Source: Nitrosospira sp. 56-18 (lineage in GTDB: Bacteria; Pseudomonadota; Gammaproteobacteria; Burkholderiales; Nitrosomonadaceae). Taken from it: a DNA stretch of 40,262 bases. A program made the position numbers and the translations under genes. How positions within the stretch are numbered: the first letter of the stretch is position 1; every line of letters begins with the position of its first letter. The notes beneath the pieces were generated by a model that had not been told where the DNA came from, did not search any database, and saw only the letters and a program-made list of their open reading frames with translations. Where the stretch lies: NCBI GenBank assembly GCA_001899235.1, contig MKVR01000052.1, positions 58,682-98,943 of the forward strand. The letters are read 5' to 3'. This document shows, piece by piece, positions 18,041 to 25,635 of the stretch.

Positions 18041-18056
18041 TGGCATGGAACATGCT
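18041..18056 (+). promoter_or_regulatory. Sigma-54 promoter of the PEP-CTERM gene
   Basis: TGGCATGGAACATGCT matches the -24/-12 consensus TGGCACG-N4-TTGCW, with the invariant GG and GC at the correct spacing. It lies 57 nt before the start of the PEP-CTERM gene. Sigma-54 control of PEP-CTERM genes by the PrsK/PrsR system is known in other bacteria; no such regulator is in this window. Confidence 0.75.
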
Positions 18057-18112
18057 TAAAGAAGAGTGTCGGAACGAAAGACACCTTATTCACATACTTT
18101 AGGAAGAGGCAA

Positions 18113-19066
18113 ATGAACCCAAAACAATTTAAGCATTTAACAATAGGGACGCTTTCCGCAGCACTGGCTATGCCGCTGGTAGCCCAGGCGGATCTTTTCA
18201 CGTTTGATCCCACCGGGGGCGGCGGGGGAACAACCAACGTCGCGCTTATCGATCAGGCTCCCGGCAGCGCCCTGGCACAGGGCGGCGTAACGGCCATCAA
18301 TAATTTCCTGGCCGGTTCGGGCAGCACCAACTTCACCCTGCACTACCAGGCGAACCTTTCCTCCATGCAGTTCGCGGATACCTCGATTGCATTTGCCAAC
18401 GGATCCGGCGGCAACTACTTCACCTACGTGGCGGGTTTCGGCGAAACGGTCGTGGGCGCGAATCCTTATCCTGGCACAGCCACCTTTGCATTTGATGCAA
18501 GCAATCCGGTCAATTTCTTCAACATGTATGCGTCCAACGCAATCGGGAACAATCTGACCGGCGTTGGCTTCATGAATGGCTCGCCGATTTTGTCAGCGCA
18601 TATCGTCGGCATACCGACGAGCAATTTCCAGGTTACCGACACTACCGGAACCACTCTGGATCATTCTCCCAATGGAGACCAGTGGGGAGGACAGCAAACC
18701 GTTACCGGCGGCGGCGTATCGGATATCACGCTGGTGATCGACTCGGTCAACTCGGGATACTTTCCTTCGCTGCAACCGGGAAGCGCGATCACGATCTCGT
18801 TTTTCAACAGCTCCCAGGTCGACCCATTCAGGCAAGTGGATCCTTCGCAATGCGTTAATACCTTGGGAAGCGATTGCAGCGCAGGCGGAGGCATCAACAC
18901 GCTGGGTACGCTTGGTGCAGTGAATGGCACAAGCGGTCCCGACTTCATCATGCAGGCTGATGGAAATCAATCTTTCACAGTGCCGGAACCCGCATCGCTG
19001 GCGCTGATCGGCCTGGGACTTTCCTTCATGGGCTTCTTCGGCAAATCCCGCAAACGCACGGGGTAA
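18113..19066 (+). CDS. PEP-CTERM sorting-domain protein
   Basis: A 317-residue exported protein. A Sec signal peptide ends at AQA-D near residue 27, and the C-terminal 28 residues are a complete PEP-CTERM tail: VPEP (290-293), a hydrophobic span and a basic end (KSRKR). Exosortase is expected to cut or anchor such proteins during exopolysaccharide-linked surface display. The mature part is a Gly/Ser/Asn-rich beta-type domain without known catalytic motifs; one DPSQCVNTLGSDC pair could form a disulfide. AGGAAGAGG precedes the start. A sigma-54 promoter lies upstream and a strong terminator downstream, so it is monocistronic. Confidence 0.92.
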   Translation: MNPKQFKHLTIGTLSAALAMPLVAQADLFTFDPTGGGGGTTNVALIDQAPGSALAQGGVTAINNFLAGSGSTNFTLHYQANLSSMQFADTSIAFANGSGGNYFTYVAGFGETVVGANPYPGTATFAFDASNPVNFFNMYASNAIGNNLTGVGFMNGSPILSAHIVGIPTSNFQVTDTTGTTLDHSPNGDQWGGQQTVTGGGVSDITLVIDSVNSGYFPSLQPGSAITISFFNSSQVDPFRQVDPSQCVNTLGSDCSAGGGINTLGTLGAVNGTSGPDFIMQADGNQSFTVPEPASLALIGLGLSFMGFFGKSRKRTG

Positions 19067-19105
19067 GCGGAACGGAAAAATAGAAAATATTAGTTGTCAG
19101 ATCTC

Positions 19106-19136
19106 AAAAGCCGCGAGTTTATCGCGGCTTTTTTTT
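19106..19136 (+). terminator. Rho-independent terminator of the PEP-CTERM gene
   Basis: An 11-bp perfect stem (AAAAGCCGCGA / TCGCGGCTTTT) with a 5-nt loop runs into a T tract, 40 bp after the stop codon. Confidence 0.9.
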
Positions 19137-19138
19137 AT

Positions 19139-19373
19139 CCTGAATCCGGCAGTTGGATGGGGTGGAGTGTGCGGTTTTCGGCGTGCAGGACAAGGTGCTG
19201 CGACGCGCAATGGCCATTCCATTCCAGGGAGTTGCAACGCAGGCATGTGCCGCAAAAATCGTACAATCCGCCCTGTAGCGGACTCACCATGTAGGCGAAC
19301 GTCGAATACCGCGAAAAATCTTTTTAGATCATGGCTCTAAACTGGAAATGAGCGGTCAACTGCCGGATTTAGG
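19139..19373. repeat. MITE copy B, full length
   Basis: A 235-bp element with inverted ends (CCTGAATCCGGCAGTTG and, on the right, the reverse complement of CCTAAATCCGGCAGTTG) and clear similarity to copy A over its whole length. It is inserted just after the T tract of the terminator. It carries no transposase gene. Confidence 0.85.
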
Positions 19374-19510
19374 TTTATACACACGTGGCGCAGCAGTTAG
19401 CAGTACCCCAGTAACAATTCCGTGACAATCCGGAGCAGCGAGTTCGTTTGCAGCAAGGCATTCGAATACGAAGGCACCTTTACATTTTTATATTTGGCGA
19501 TACCACCCCA

Positions 19511-20080
19511 TCAACAGCAGGCCCGCAGCCGGGATCGGTATTGCATGGGTATCCAGCCAAGGGATGGCGAGTATTGGGCCACGGCAAAAGTAGTGCCAGC
19601 GCGGGGATCGAATAGGCTTATGCCTAACGTGGTGTCGGCCGAGTTGCCCGGTGCGGGATTTCCGGTCAGATCGAGATTCTGTAGACTGCTTGCGTTGAGA
19701 TCATCGGACGCAAAATCCTCAAATGTTGCATCCGTGTCGAGTTGCGTCAATACGACCTCTTGACCCTGGTCTGGCTCGATAATGCCATGATGAAAATCTG
19801 TTCCCACTCGCCGGGTATCGCTGATCGCGTTCTCGCTGGACGAAAATGAGTTTTCCCCCATGCCATTCTCGAGGACAACTGTGAAGGTCAACGGGGTGGG
19901 ATTGCTGCTGCTGAAAGTCCTGTCATGATCGCTATCATGGCCGTTGATGACACCTGAATCGAAGGTTCCTTCGGGCGGGTCTGTGGCGGTGATGGCAGTC
20001 ATAACATCCGCAGCACTCGCAGCAAAAACAGAACCACCCAAAATGAAAGCAGCGATGATGGCTTTGGATAATGTCCTCAT
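19511..20080 (-). CDS. Exported protein, sigma-54 dependent
   Basis: A 189-residue protein with a clear signal peptide (MRTLSKAIIAAFILGGSVFA, cut near ASA-A). The mature part is Asp/Ser/Thr-rich and beta-type (for example TPLTFTVVLENGMGENSFS), with no known domain. CAGGAG supports the start. The last residues (GWIPMQYRSRLRACC) do not look like the rest, and another frame of the same bases reads AIPIPAAGLLLMG, which recalls a VPxPAA sorting signal; a frameshift may have removed a C-terminal anchor. Its promoter is nearly identical to that of the PEP-CTERM gene 2 kb away, suggesting the same surface-protein regulon. Confidence 0.78.
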   Translation of the reverse strand: MRTLSKAIIAAFILGGSVFAASAADVMTAITATDPPEGTFDSGVINGHDSDHDRTFSSSNPTPLTFTVVLENGMGENSFSSSENAISDTRRVGTDFHHGIIEPDQGQEVVLTQLDTDATFEDFASDDLNASSLQNLDLTGNPAPGNSADTTLGISLFDPRAGTTFAVAQYSPSLGWIPMQYRSRLRACC

Positions 20081-20162
20081 TTTTTCTCCTGGGCACTTGC
20101 GGGTGGATAAACGGAGTCCTGTAATTTCCTTATTTCCCGGCTTACTTTATCCAATACTTGCA

Positions 20163-20178
20163 AGCATCTTTCATGCCA
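20163..20178 (-). promoter_or_regulatory. Sigma-54 promoter of the exported-protein gene
   Basis: On the minus strand TGGCATGAAAGATGCT has the GG and GC of the -24/-12 elements at the correct distance and differs from the PEP-CTERM promoter at only three positions inside the spacer. It lies 83 nt before the start codon. Confidence 0.75.
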
Positions 20179-20399
20179 GAAAAATAATACGTTAAAACAT
20201 GAGTTTAATCCAACTCTCCCCTGGCCGCACTGTCGTTGAAAAACGACACTATTTTTAATGTAAAGAGAAAAGGCTTTGCTTGAACGGGAAGAACAGAAAA
20301 ACCAGGCCAGCGCCGAATCAATGGAAAATGCGCAGAAATACCCGAAACCTGGGCCGCCCTGGCAGGCGGCTTGGGGAAGCCAACAAGAATTTGGGGCCT

Positions 20400-20499
20400 G
20401 TTAACACTTGTTTCGCACCCGGATTGCTACGCGGATCGCGTCTCGTTCCGGCTGAAACCAGCAACCATCCTGGGTCATGGGTGCGAAACAAGTGTTAAC
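20400..20499. mobile_element. 100-bp element with perfect 21-bp inverted ends
   Basis: The left end 20400-20420 (GTTAACACTTGTTTCGCACC plus one C) and the right end 20479-20499 are exact reverse complements and enclose 58 bp. It abuts the broken side of MITE copy D and probably inserted into or next to it. No coding capacity; mechanism unknown. Confidence 0.7.
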
Positions 20500-20633
20500 C
20501 GCCCCAGCGCAGCACTTTGGGGCACATGGCTGCGTCGGAACTCCCTGGAATGGAATGGCCATACCGCGTCGCAGCACCTTGCCCCGCAAGCTAAAAACCG
20601 CCCACTCTATCCTGTCCAACTGCCGGATTCCGG
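20500..20633. repeat. MITE copy D, truncated and inverted
   Basis: Read on the minus strand this matches the left ~130 bp of copies A and B, including the VLRRGMAIPFQGV frame, then stops at the 100-bp element. Its outer end (CCGGAATCCGGCAGTTGG) touches the stop codon of the DUF1579 gene at 20635. Confidence 0.8.
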
Positions 20634-20634
20634 A

Positions 20635-21123
20635 TCATTTCTCCTTTTTCCGCCGATAGGTCACGGTCATCATGGGACGCCATTCCCCATCGTCGCCCAG
20701 CATGTGGGGTGTGAGCAACCGGTGATCGCGGTCTTTTATCTCGATCACATCCCGGTATTTTCCCATCTTCCCCTCTTCCATGCAGTTCGGGCCTTCGGCG
20801 CTCAGCGTCAGCACCCGCTCTCCCGCATCCATGGATCCCTCGTATATCCATAGATGAGCCATCATCGATCCCACCCAGGTGCCCACGTACTGCTTCTTCG
20901 CGGTATCATAACCCAGGGTCATCAATGTGGTGGCTTCACCTCCGCCGGGCATCTGGCCCCGGCCCTCGCATAATACCCAGAGGTCTCCAAGCGGGCGCAC
21001 GGTCTCCACGCCAGAGAATCTTTCCGCTGGCTTGCCCGGCTCCATCGAGCATTCGGTTTCATAAACCCATTCGCCTACCAGTTGCTGCAGCCAGGCATGT
21101 TCTTTCTGCGGTTCCGTCTTCAT
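20635..21123 (-). CDS. DUF1579 family protein
   Basis: A 162-residue lipocalin-like protein with the DUF1579 pattern: HAWLQQLVGEWVYETECSME near the start, RPLGDLWVLCEGRGQM, TLGYDTAKKQYVGTWVGSM and a C-terminal RPMMTVTYRRK strand. Family members are often encoded next to YciI and VOC proteins; no activity is established. GAGGAGG lies before the start, 37 bp after the DGPF gene, making it the last gene of the sigma-factor-controlled unit. Its stop codon directly abuts MITE copy D. Confidence 0.9.
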   Translation of the reverse strand: MKTEPQKEHAWLQQLVGEWVYETECSMEPGKPAERFSGVETVRPLGDLWVLCEGRGQMPGGGEATTLMTLGYDTAKKQYVGTWVGSMMAHLWIYEGSMDAGERVLTLSAEGPNCMEEGKMGKYRDVIEIKDRDHRLLTPHMLGDDGEWRPMMTVTYRRKKEK

Positions 21124-21160
21124 ATGGCCTCCTCGAATTAAAATCTTTTAGTCATAAACA

Positions 21161-21553
21161 TCATCTTGCGATGCTTTCTGCTCTCTGTTTCAGGGCTTCG
21201 TCACCCGGCAGGCCCGCGATTTCCATCACCGGCCGGATCTCGACCACGCCCTTGCGCGCCATGGGGATACGGGCGGCAATGCCGATTGCCTCATCGAGAT
21301 CGGGAGCGTCGATCAGGAAATAGCCACCCAGTTGTTCGCGGGTTTCCGCGAACGGACCATCCGTCACCAGCCGCCTGCCTTCCCGCACCCGCACGCTGGT
21401 CGCCATCGCTGTCGGATGTAGTGGATTGGCGGCAATATACTGCCCTTTCGACTGAATCGCGTATGCGAGCTGGGTGGATTCCACATAGCACGCCTCCCTT
21501 TCAGCCTCATTCAGCGCGGTCTCATCGCCGTAAATCAGCAACATGTATTTCAT
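21161..21553 (-). CDS. DGPF/YciI family protein (first)
   Basis: A 130-residue dimeric ferredoxin-like-fold protein of the YCII-related family with the name-giving DGPF at 65-68 (LVTDGPFAETREQLGGYFL) and an N-terminal MKYMLLIYGDE strand. Such proteins accompany ECF42 sigma factors; their reaction is unknown. The in-frame GTG and ATG at 21559 and 21556 sit too close to GGGAGG (21564-21559), whereas the ATG at 21553 has 5-nt spacing, so that start is chosen. It follows the VOC gene by about 55 bp and precedes the DUF1579 gene. Confidence 0.92.
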   Translation of the reverse strand: MKYMLLIYGDETALNEAEREACYVESTQLAYAIQSKGQYIAANPLHPTAMATSVRVREGRRLVTDGPFAETREQLGGYFLIDAPDLDEAIGIAARIPMARKGVVEIRPVMEIAGLPGDEALKQRAESIAR

Positions 21554-21608
21554 CATCACCTCCCAATATGACCACCATGAATTTCCTGGCCCAATTCGTC
21601 ATGACTGG

Positions 21609-22094
21609 TCACGGCCGGTCACGGCTTGTTCCCCCACAAAAAGCATCCATCCTGCTTTGAAGCTCCGAGGAGGCGACATCCTCCACATGCGTCGCGATGA
21701 GCCAACGATGCCCGAACGGGTCGACCACCTTGCCCATGCGATCACCCCAGAACTGGTTTGCGACCGGCATCGCTTCGCGGGCTCCCGCCTTGACGGCATC
21801 GGCGAAGGTGCGGTCCGCATCCTCGACATAAAGATGCAGTGTCACCGGGGAGCCGCCCAGCTTTTGGGGAGAGGCCGAATCCCATTCGGGATTCTCATCC
21901 GAAATCATGAAAATCGAATCGCCGATCCTGAATTCGCCATGGGCTATTTTCCCGTCCGGCATGGCGAGGCGGAACAGTTCGGTCGCGCCAAAGGCTTTTT
22001 TGTAAAAATCGATAGCTTCCGCCGCGCCGCGGACAGTCAGGTATGCGGTAAGCGTGTGATACCCATCTGGGATAGGCCTGGTTTTGGTATTCAT
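21609..22094 (-). CDS. VOC family protein, PhnB-like
   Basis: A 161-residue VOC protein starting with GYHTLTAYLTVRGAAEAIDF (11-30) and YKKAFGATELFRL, followed by KIAHGEFRIGDSIFMISDE and a C-terminal VVDPFGHRWLIATH. The pattern matches the PhnB subgroup, mostly uncharacterised metal-fold proteins. It is the first gene after an ECF42-type promoter (22236-22261) with a ~135-nt leader, and the DGPF and DUF1579 genes follow on the same strand. AGGAG precedes the start. Confidence 0.92.
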   Translation of the reverse strand: MNTKTRPIPDGYHTLTAYLTVRGAAEAIDFYKKAFGATELFRLAMPDGKIAHGEFRIGDSIFMISDENPEWDSASPQKLGGSPVTLHLYVEDADRTFADAVKAGAREAMPVANQFWGDRMGKVVDPFGHRWLIATHVEDVASSELQSRMDAFCGGTSRDRP

Positions 22095-22235
22095 GGCATT
22101 CTCCTGTCAAAGATAAAAAGTCATAACGGTTCAAGGCAGGCCGCCGGGCGGCTTGAATCAAAGGAATACGAAACACTCCCTTCACGCAATGTCGCCAGCC
22201 ACGTAACCGCACAATCAGCAATTGCTGACCGATAA

Positions 22236-22261
22236 TCGAACCAAGGGGGCTCGAATCGACA
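22236..22261 (-). promoter_or_regulatory. Putative ECF42 promoter of the VOC-DGPF-DUF1579 unit
   Basis: On the minus strand TGTCGA (22261-22256), 17 nt, then CGA (22238-22236) followed by TT. The motif agrees with the TGTCGA / CGA(T/C) promoter reported for ECF42 in Streptomyces. It lies between the second DGPF gene and the VOC gene. Confidence 0.65.
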
Positions 22262-22427
22262 AACCGGGCAAAATTTCTTTGATAAAAATCAGGATCACGC
22301 AAGGCGGCCCCCCTCCCCCTCCACTTCGATCTCATTCAGGAGCAGCGCACCCTTCCCATCATTGGCGCGCACGTCCTGCGCCTCGCCGGATCATTGCGGC
22401 CACGCTTGAACGGACAGAGGAAACGCC

Positions 22428-22805
22428 TCATCGGTCAAAGCCGAGCGCGCGGATAGTGCGTTCGTCCTCCGCCACGGGACGCACCTCCACGCAGCCCATC
22501 CGGGCGCCGGGAATGCGCGAGGCCACCTGTATCGCCTCGTTCAAATCCCTGGCTTCGATGAGGTAATACCCGCCGAATTGCTCCTTGGTCTCCGCAAAAG
22601 GCCCATCCGTAGTGGCAATTTTGCCGTTGCGCACCCGGACGGTGACCGCCGTGGCGGGAGGCTGCAGCCGGTTGCATCCGAGAAAGTGCCCGCTTTCCCT
22701 GATATCTCCCGTAAATTCCGCATATTCCTCGTAATGCTGCTCCGCGGCCGCCGCACTCATCTGTTCCATCACCTTTTCGGCACAGATCAGGCAAAGGTAC
22801 TTCAT
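22428..22805 (-). CDS. DGPF/YciI family protein (second)
   Basis: A 125-residue YCII-related protein with MKYLCLICAEKVMEQ at the start and TTDGPFAETKEQFGGYYLIE around the DGPF motif (67-70), then a VASRIPGARMGCVEVRPV strand. It is about 45 percent alike by eye to the first DGPF protein. GGAGG lies 6 nt before the ATG. Its own ECF42-type promoter is 46-71 nt upstream. Role unknown; the genetic link to the sigma factor suggests a target or modulator of the same response. Confidence 0.92.
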   Translation of the reverse strand: MKYLCLICAEKVMEQMSAAAAEQHYEEYAEFTGDIRESGHFLGCNRLQPPATAVTVRVRNGKIATTDGPFAETKEQFGGYYLIEARDLNEAIQVASRIPGARMGCVEVRPVAEDERTIRALGFDR

Positions 22806-22850
22806 GTCGAATCCTCCGCTTCGGTTTTAAAAAATGGTGGATATTACTGG

Positions 22851-22876
22851 TCGTTCGGAGGAAGCGGAATTCGACA
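22851..22876 (-). promoter_or_regulatory. Putative ECF42 promoter of the second DGPF gene
   Basis: On the minus strand TGTCGA (22876-22871), 17 nt, CGA (22853-22851) followed by CC. The predicted leader is about 40 nt. The -35 half is part of an inverted repeat with the translation start region. Confidence 0.7.
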
Positions 22877-23039
22877 TGAGATAGATTCAAGGAACATTTT
22901 TTTATTTCCTTTATCCCGCAAGAACCGTTTTATCCAGAGGAAAAATTTCGTGGATGAACGTCATTCCGGGCTCAGACCCGGAAACCGGTATCGCCTTGCC
23001 ATCCGACAGGCGCGATAATGCCTCCAGCAGGAAGCCCTC

Positions 23040-24311
23040 TCAACCACCCAGCTCGCTCAGCCTTCGCTCCAGGAAGCGGCACTCCGGCTCCTGCCGGGCG
23101 AGCGTATAAGCGCGCTTGTATGCAGCGCGCGCTTCCGTTGTTCGTCCCAGCCGCCGGCACAGATCGGCGCGCGCCGAATGCGCCAGATGATAGCCATCGA
23201 GTTCACCCCTTGCGAGGATCGCATCCACGAGATCGAGTCCTGCTTCCGGGCCATCCCGCATCGCCACCGCCACCGCGCGGTTCAACTCCACCACGGGCGA
23301 TGGCTCGATGCGCAGCAGGATATCGTAGATCACGACAATCTCCGCCCAGTCCGTCGCCGAGGCCGTGGCGGCATGGGCGTGAACCGCAGCTATCGCCGCC
23401 TGCAAGGTGTAAGAACCGAAACGGCGCGACAGCAATGCCCGCTCCACCAGCGCCGCCCCTTCGGCAATATGCTCCGCATTCCAGAGCGAGCGGTCCTGGT
23501 CTTCGAGCAGGATGAGATCGCCTTCCGCGGAACTGCGCGCCGCGTGCCGCGATTCCTGCAGCAGCATCAGCGCAAGCAGTCCCAGCGCCTCGGGCTCCGG
23601 CAGCAATTCGACCAGCAGCCTGCCCAGGCGAATCGCCTCGCCGGAAAGGCTGGCGCGCGTGAGCGATTCTCCGGACGATGCCGAATAGCCCTCGTTGAAA
23701 ACCAGATAAATCACCCGCAGCACGCTCTCCACCCGATCCGGCAGTTCAGGCGCCGAAGGCACCTGGTAAGGGATGCGGGCATCCCGGATTTTTGCTTTGG
23801 CCCGGACGATACGCTGGGCAAGCGTGGGTGCAGCGGTAAGGAATGCCCGGGCGATCTCCTCGGTTGTCAGCCCGCATACTTCGCGCAAGGTAAGCGCCAC
23901 CTGGGCATCGGGAGGGAGAGCGGGATGACAGCAGGTAAAGATAAGCCTGAGGCGGTCGTCCTCGACCCCCTCGCCATCCGGGTCATCCTCCTCGGCGGCG
24001 AGATGCTCTTCGATGTCTTCAGGCAAAGGCTGGAATCGTGCCCGGCGCCGCAGGCCGTCGATAGCCTTGAAGCGCCCGGTCGAAACGAGCCACGCACGCG
24101 GATTCTCCGGAACTCCGTCGCGCGGCCATTGCTCCAGCGCTGCCCTGAAGGCGTCATGCAACGCTTCTTCCGCCACATCGAAATCCCCGAGCAGGCGAAT
24201 GAGGGTGGCGAAGACATGGCGCGAATGCATGCAATAGATGGCATCTATCGCCTCCCTGGCATCCGTCATGCCGGACACCGCCTGATCATTGTTCTGCGGA
24301 GCAATCGGCAT
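23040..24311 (-). CDS. ECF42-type RNA polymerase sigma factor with TPR extension
   Basis: A 423-residue sigma-70-family factor. Region 2 lies at about 25-95 (FATLIRLLGDFDVAEEALHD, then NPRAWLVSTGRFKAIDGLRR), region 4 at about 125-185 (ALTLREVCGLTTEEIARAF, LAQRIVRAKAKI), and a long C-terminal helical part from ~195 (ESVLRVIYLVFNEGYSASSG) ends in TPR-like helices (ADLCRRLGRTTEARAAYKRA). This long extension and the DGPF neighbours define ECF42; such factors lack a classical anti-sigma, and the extension is thought to control activity. Translation may begin at 24311 or at the in-frame ATG 24269. No ECF42 motif precedes the gene itself, so it may not be autoregulated. Confidence 0.93.
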   Translation of the reverse strand: MPIAPQNNDQAVSGMTDAREAIDAIYCMHSRHVFATLIRLLGDFDVAEEALHDAFRAALEQWPRDGVPENPRAWLVSTGRFKAIDGLRRRARFQPLPEDIEEHLAAEEDDPDGEGVEDDRLRLIFTCCHPALPPDAQVALTLREVCGLTTEEIARAFLTAAPTLAQRIVRAKAKIRDARIPYQVPSAPELPDRVESVLRVIYLVFNEGYSASSGESLTRASLSGEAIRLGRLLVELLPEPEALGLLALMLLQESRHAARSSAEGDLILLEDQDRSLWNAEHIAEGAALVERALLSRRFGSYTLQAAIAAVHAHAATASATDWAEIVVIYDILLRIEPSPVVELNRAVAVAMRDGPEAGLDLVDAILARGELDGYHLAHSARADLCRRLGRTTEARAAYKRAYTLARQEPECRFLERRLSELGG

Positions 24312-24416
24312 TTGTCAGTGAGAGTGCGGTTTGCCCGCAAGAAGCCACGGCACAAGGTGATATCATTCTGAATGATACCGGATCCGCGCCGGCAGATCCG
24401 GATTGGCGGTAGCCGG

Positions 24417-24446
24417 TAGGTCAGATTAGCGTAGCGTAATCTGACA
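24417..24446. repeat. REP-like palindrome, single copy
   Basis: GTAGGTCAGATTA followed by GCGTAGCG and TAATCTGAC forms a dyad of the type seen twice near 35.0 kb. It lies in the divergent gap between the sigma factor and the VOC gene at 24505. Confidence 0.7.
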
Positions 24447-24504
24447 GTGGGCTAAAAAAATCCGGTGGAAAGCTGTTTCCGCTATAAAGATTACAGGAGG
24501 AGGC

Positions 24505-24951
24505 ATGAACGAGCAAACCAGACCGCACCTGGTCGGCGTCAACCACATCGCGCTGGAGGTGGGAAGCATCGACGAGGCGCTGGAATTTTACGGGCGCATC
24601 TTCACTTTCACGCTGCGGGGCCGCGGCCAGCATTCCGCATTCATCGACATGGGCGATCAGTTCATCGCGCTGATGGAAGGACGAAAGCAGAGCACGGACG
24701 ACGGCCGGCATTTTGGCCTCGTGGTGGACGACCGTTCCCGCGTGCGGGAACTCGCCGAGGCAGCCGGGGCGACCATGCTGGAGGGCAGCCGGATGGATTT
24801 TCTCGATCCCTGGGGCAATCGAATCCAGGTGGTGGAATATCGCGACCTGCAATTCACCAAAACGCCCGCCGTACTGAAATTCATGGGACTGGATCTGGAA
24901 AAAAGCGAGGAAGCGAAGGCTGAACTGCGCAAGAAGGGCATCGAATATTGA
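24505..24951 (+). CDS. VOC family protein
   Basis: A 148-residue glyoxalase-fold protein: VNHIALEVGSIDEALEFYGR (12-31) supplies the first metal-ligand strand, GRHFGLVVDDRSRVRELAE the second half, and DPWGNRIQVVEYRDLQF the last strand with a Glu ligand. It resembles stand-alone VOC proteins of unknown substrate. ACAGGAGG lies before the ATG. It is divergent from the sigma factor gene and has no ECF42-type promoter in the 190-bp gap, so it is probably outside that regulon. Confidence 0.9.
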   Translation: MNEQTRPHLVGVNHIALEVGSIDEALEFYGRIFTFTLRGRGQHSAFIDMGDQFIALMEGRKQSTDDGRHFGLVVDDRSRVRELAEAAGATMLEGSRMDFLDPWGNRIQVVEYRDLQFTKTPAVLKFMGLDLEKSEEAKAELRKKGIEY

Positions 24952-25031
24952 ACGCGGCTCGTCCGCAGTAACCCGATAAGGCGCAGTAAAAGCTCTACCC
25001 TGACTCCAGATGGCGGATCACGCCACGCAGT

Positions 25032-25394
25032 TTATTTCGACCGCTCGCAAAACCGGAGTCGATTTCCGAATGGGTCGGTAATTTCCATGATCTGACCCCA
25101 CGGCATTGCCTCGACTCCAGGCTTTGCATAACGATAAGATTTCGCCTGGAGTTCAGCTTGAAACACACCAATTTCCTGTATCGGCACAAAAATTGTCGAG
25201 CCTGGAGTAGCATCCCCATAATGCTCGCTTAAGTGGAGGATCAAGTCAGACCGCTTTATCTGTGTATATAAAGGGAAGTCATCCCCAAACCGATGCTCCC
25301 ATTCCAGACTGAAACCCAAGAAATCAAGATAAAACTCCCTCGCTTTTTCTTCAGAAAAGATACGCAGGATGGGAATGCCGGCCGACAGGTGCAT
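25032..25394 (-). CDS. Glyoxalase/bleomycin-resistance-like protein
   Basis: A 120-residue VOC-fold protein with the layout of bleomycin-binding proteins: IPILRIFSEEKAREFYLDFL (7-26) and GFSLEWEHRF, then SDLILHLSEHYGDATPG, and a C-terminal MEITDPFGNRLRFCE. Many such proteins are general members rather than true resistance factors, so resistance is not claimed. GC content is lower than in neighbours. It converges with the VOC gene at 24951. Upstream, the minus strand has two TGTCGAT units and a TATAAT, but the TGTCGA spacing to a CGA does not fit ECF42. Confidence 0.88.
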   Translation of the reverse strand: MHLSAGIPILRIFSEEKAREFYLDFLGFSLEWEHRFGDDFPLYTQIKRSDLILHLSEHYGDATPGSTIFVPIQEIGVFQAELQAKSYRYAKPGVEAMPWGQIMEITDPFGNRLRFCERSK

Positions 25395-25635
25395 AAGTTT
25401 TTGGGAGAATGAAGACGGGTGCGATTATATACCTCCATGGATCGACACCGATATCGACATCGGCATTGCCTTCCGCATGCCGTTTTCCTGCTGGAAATAC
25501 GGATAAAAACGAATGTGCGACGACACATAAAGCCTGAATTTTATGAGAAAATCGCCTTTGCAAAAAACCGGATAAAACGAAGTAATTCTGGATGGATTTG
25601 CCTCCCCGCCCCTCCACTTTTTTGGACCGGAATTT

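Noticed and set aside
20280-20400. Short plus-strand frame reading MENAQKYPKPGPPWQAAWGS
   Set aside because: It looks somewhat coding and stops in the 100-bp element, but it is too short and unmatched to support a gene.
23178-24371. 397-residue plus-strand frame opposite the sigma factor
   Set aside because: Antisense shadow of an unmistakable sigma factor.
25395-25460. TGTCGAT units upstream of the bleomycin-resistance-like gene as an ECF42 promoter
   Set aside because: Neither unit has a CGA 15-18 nt downstream; a TATAAT nearby suggests ordinary transcription.
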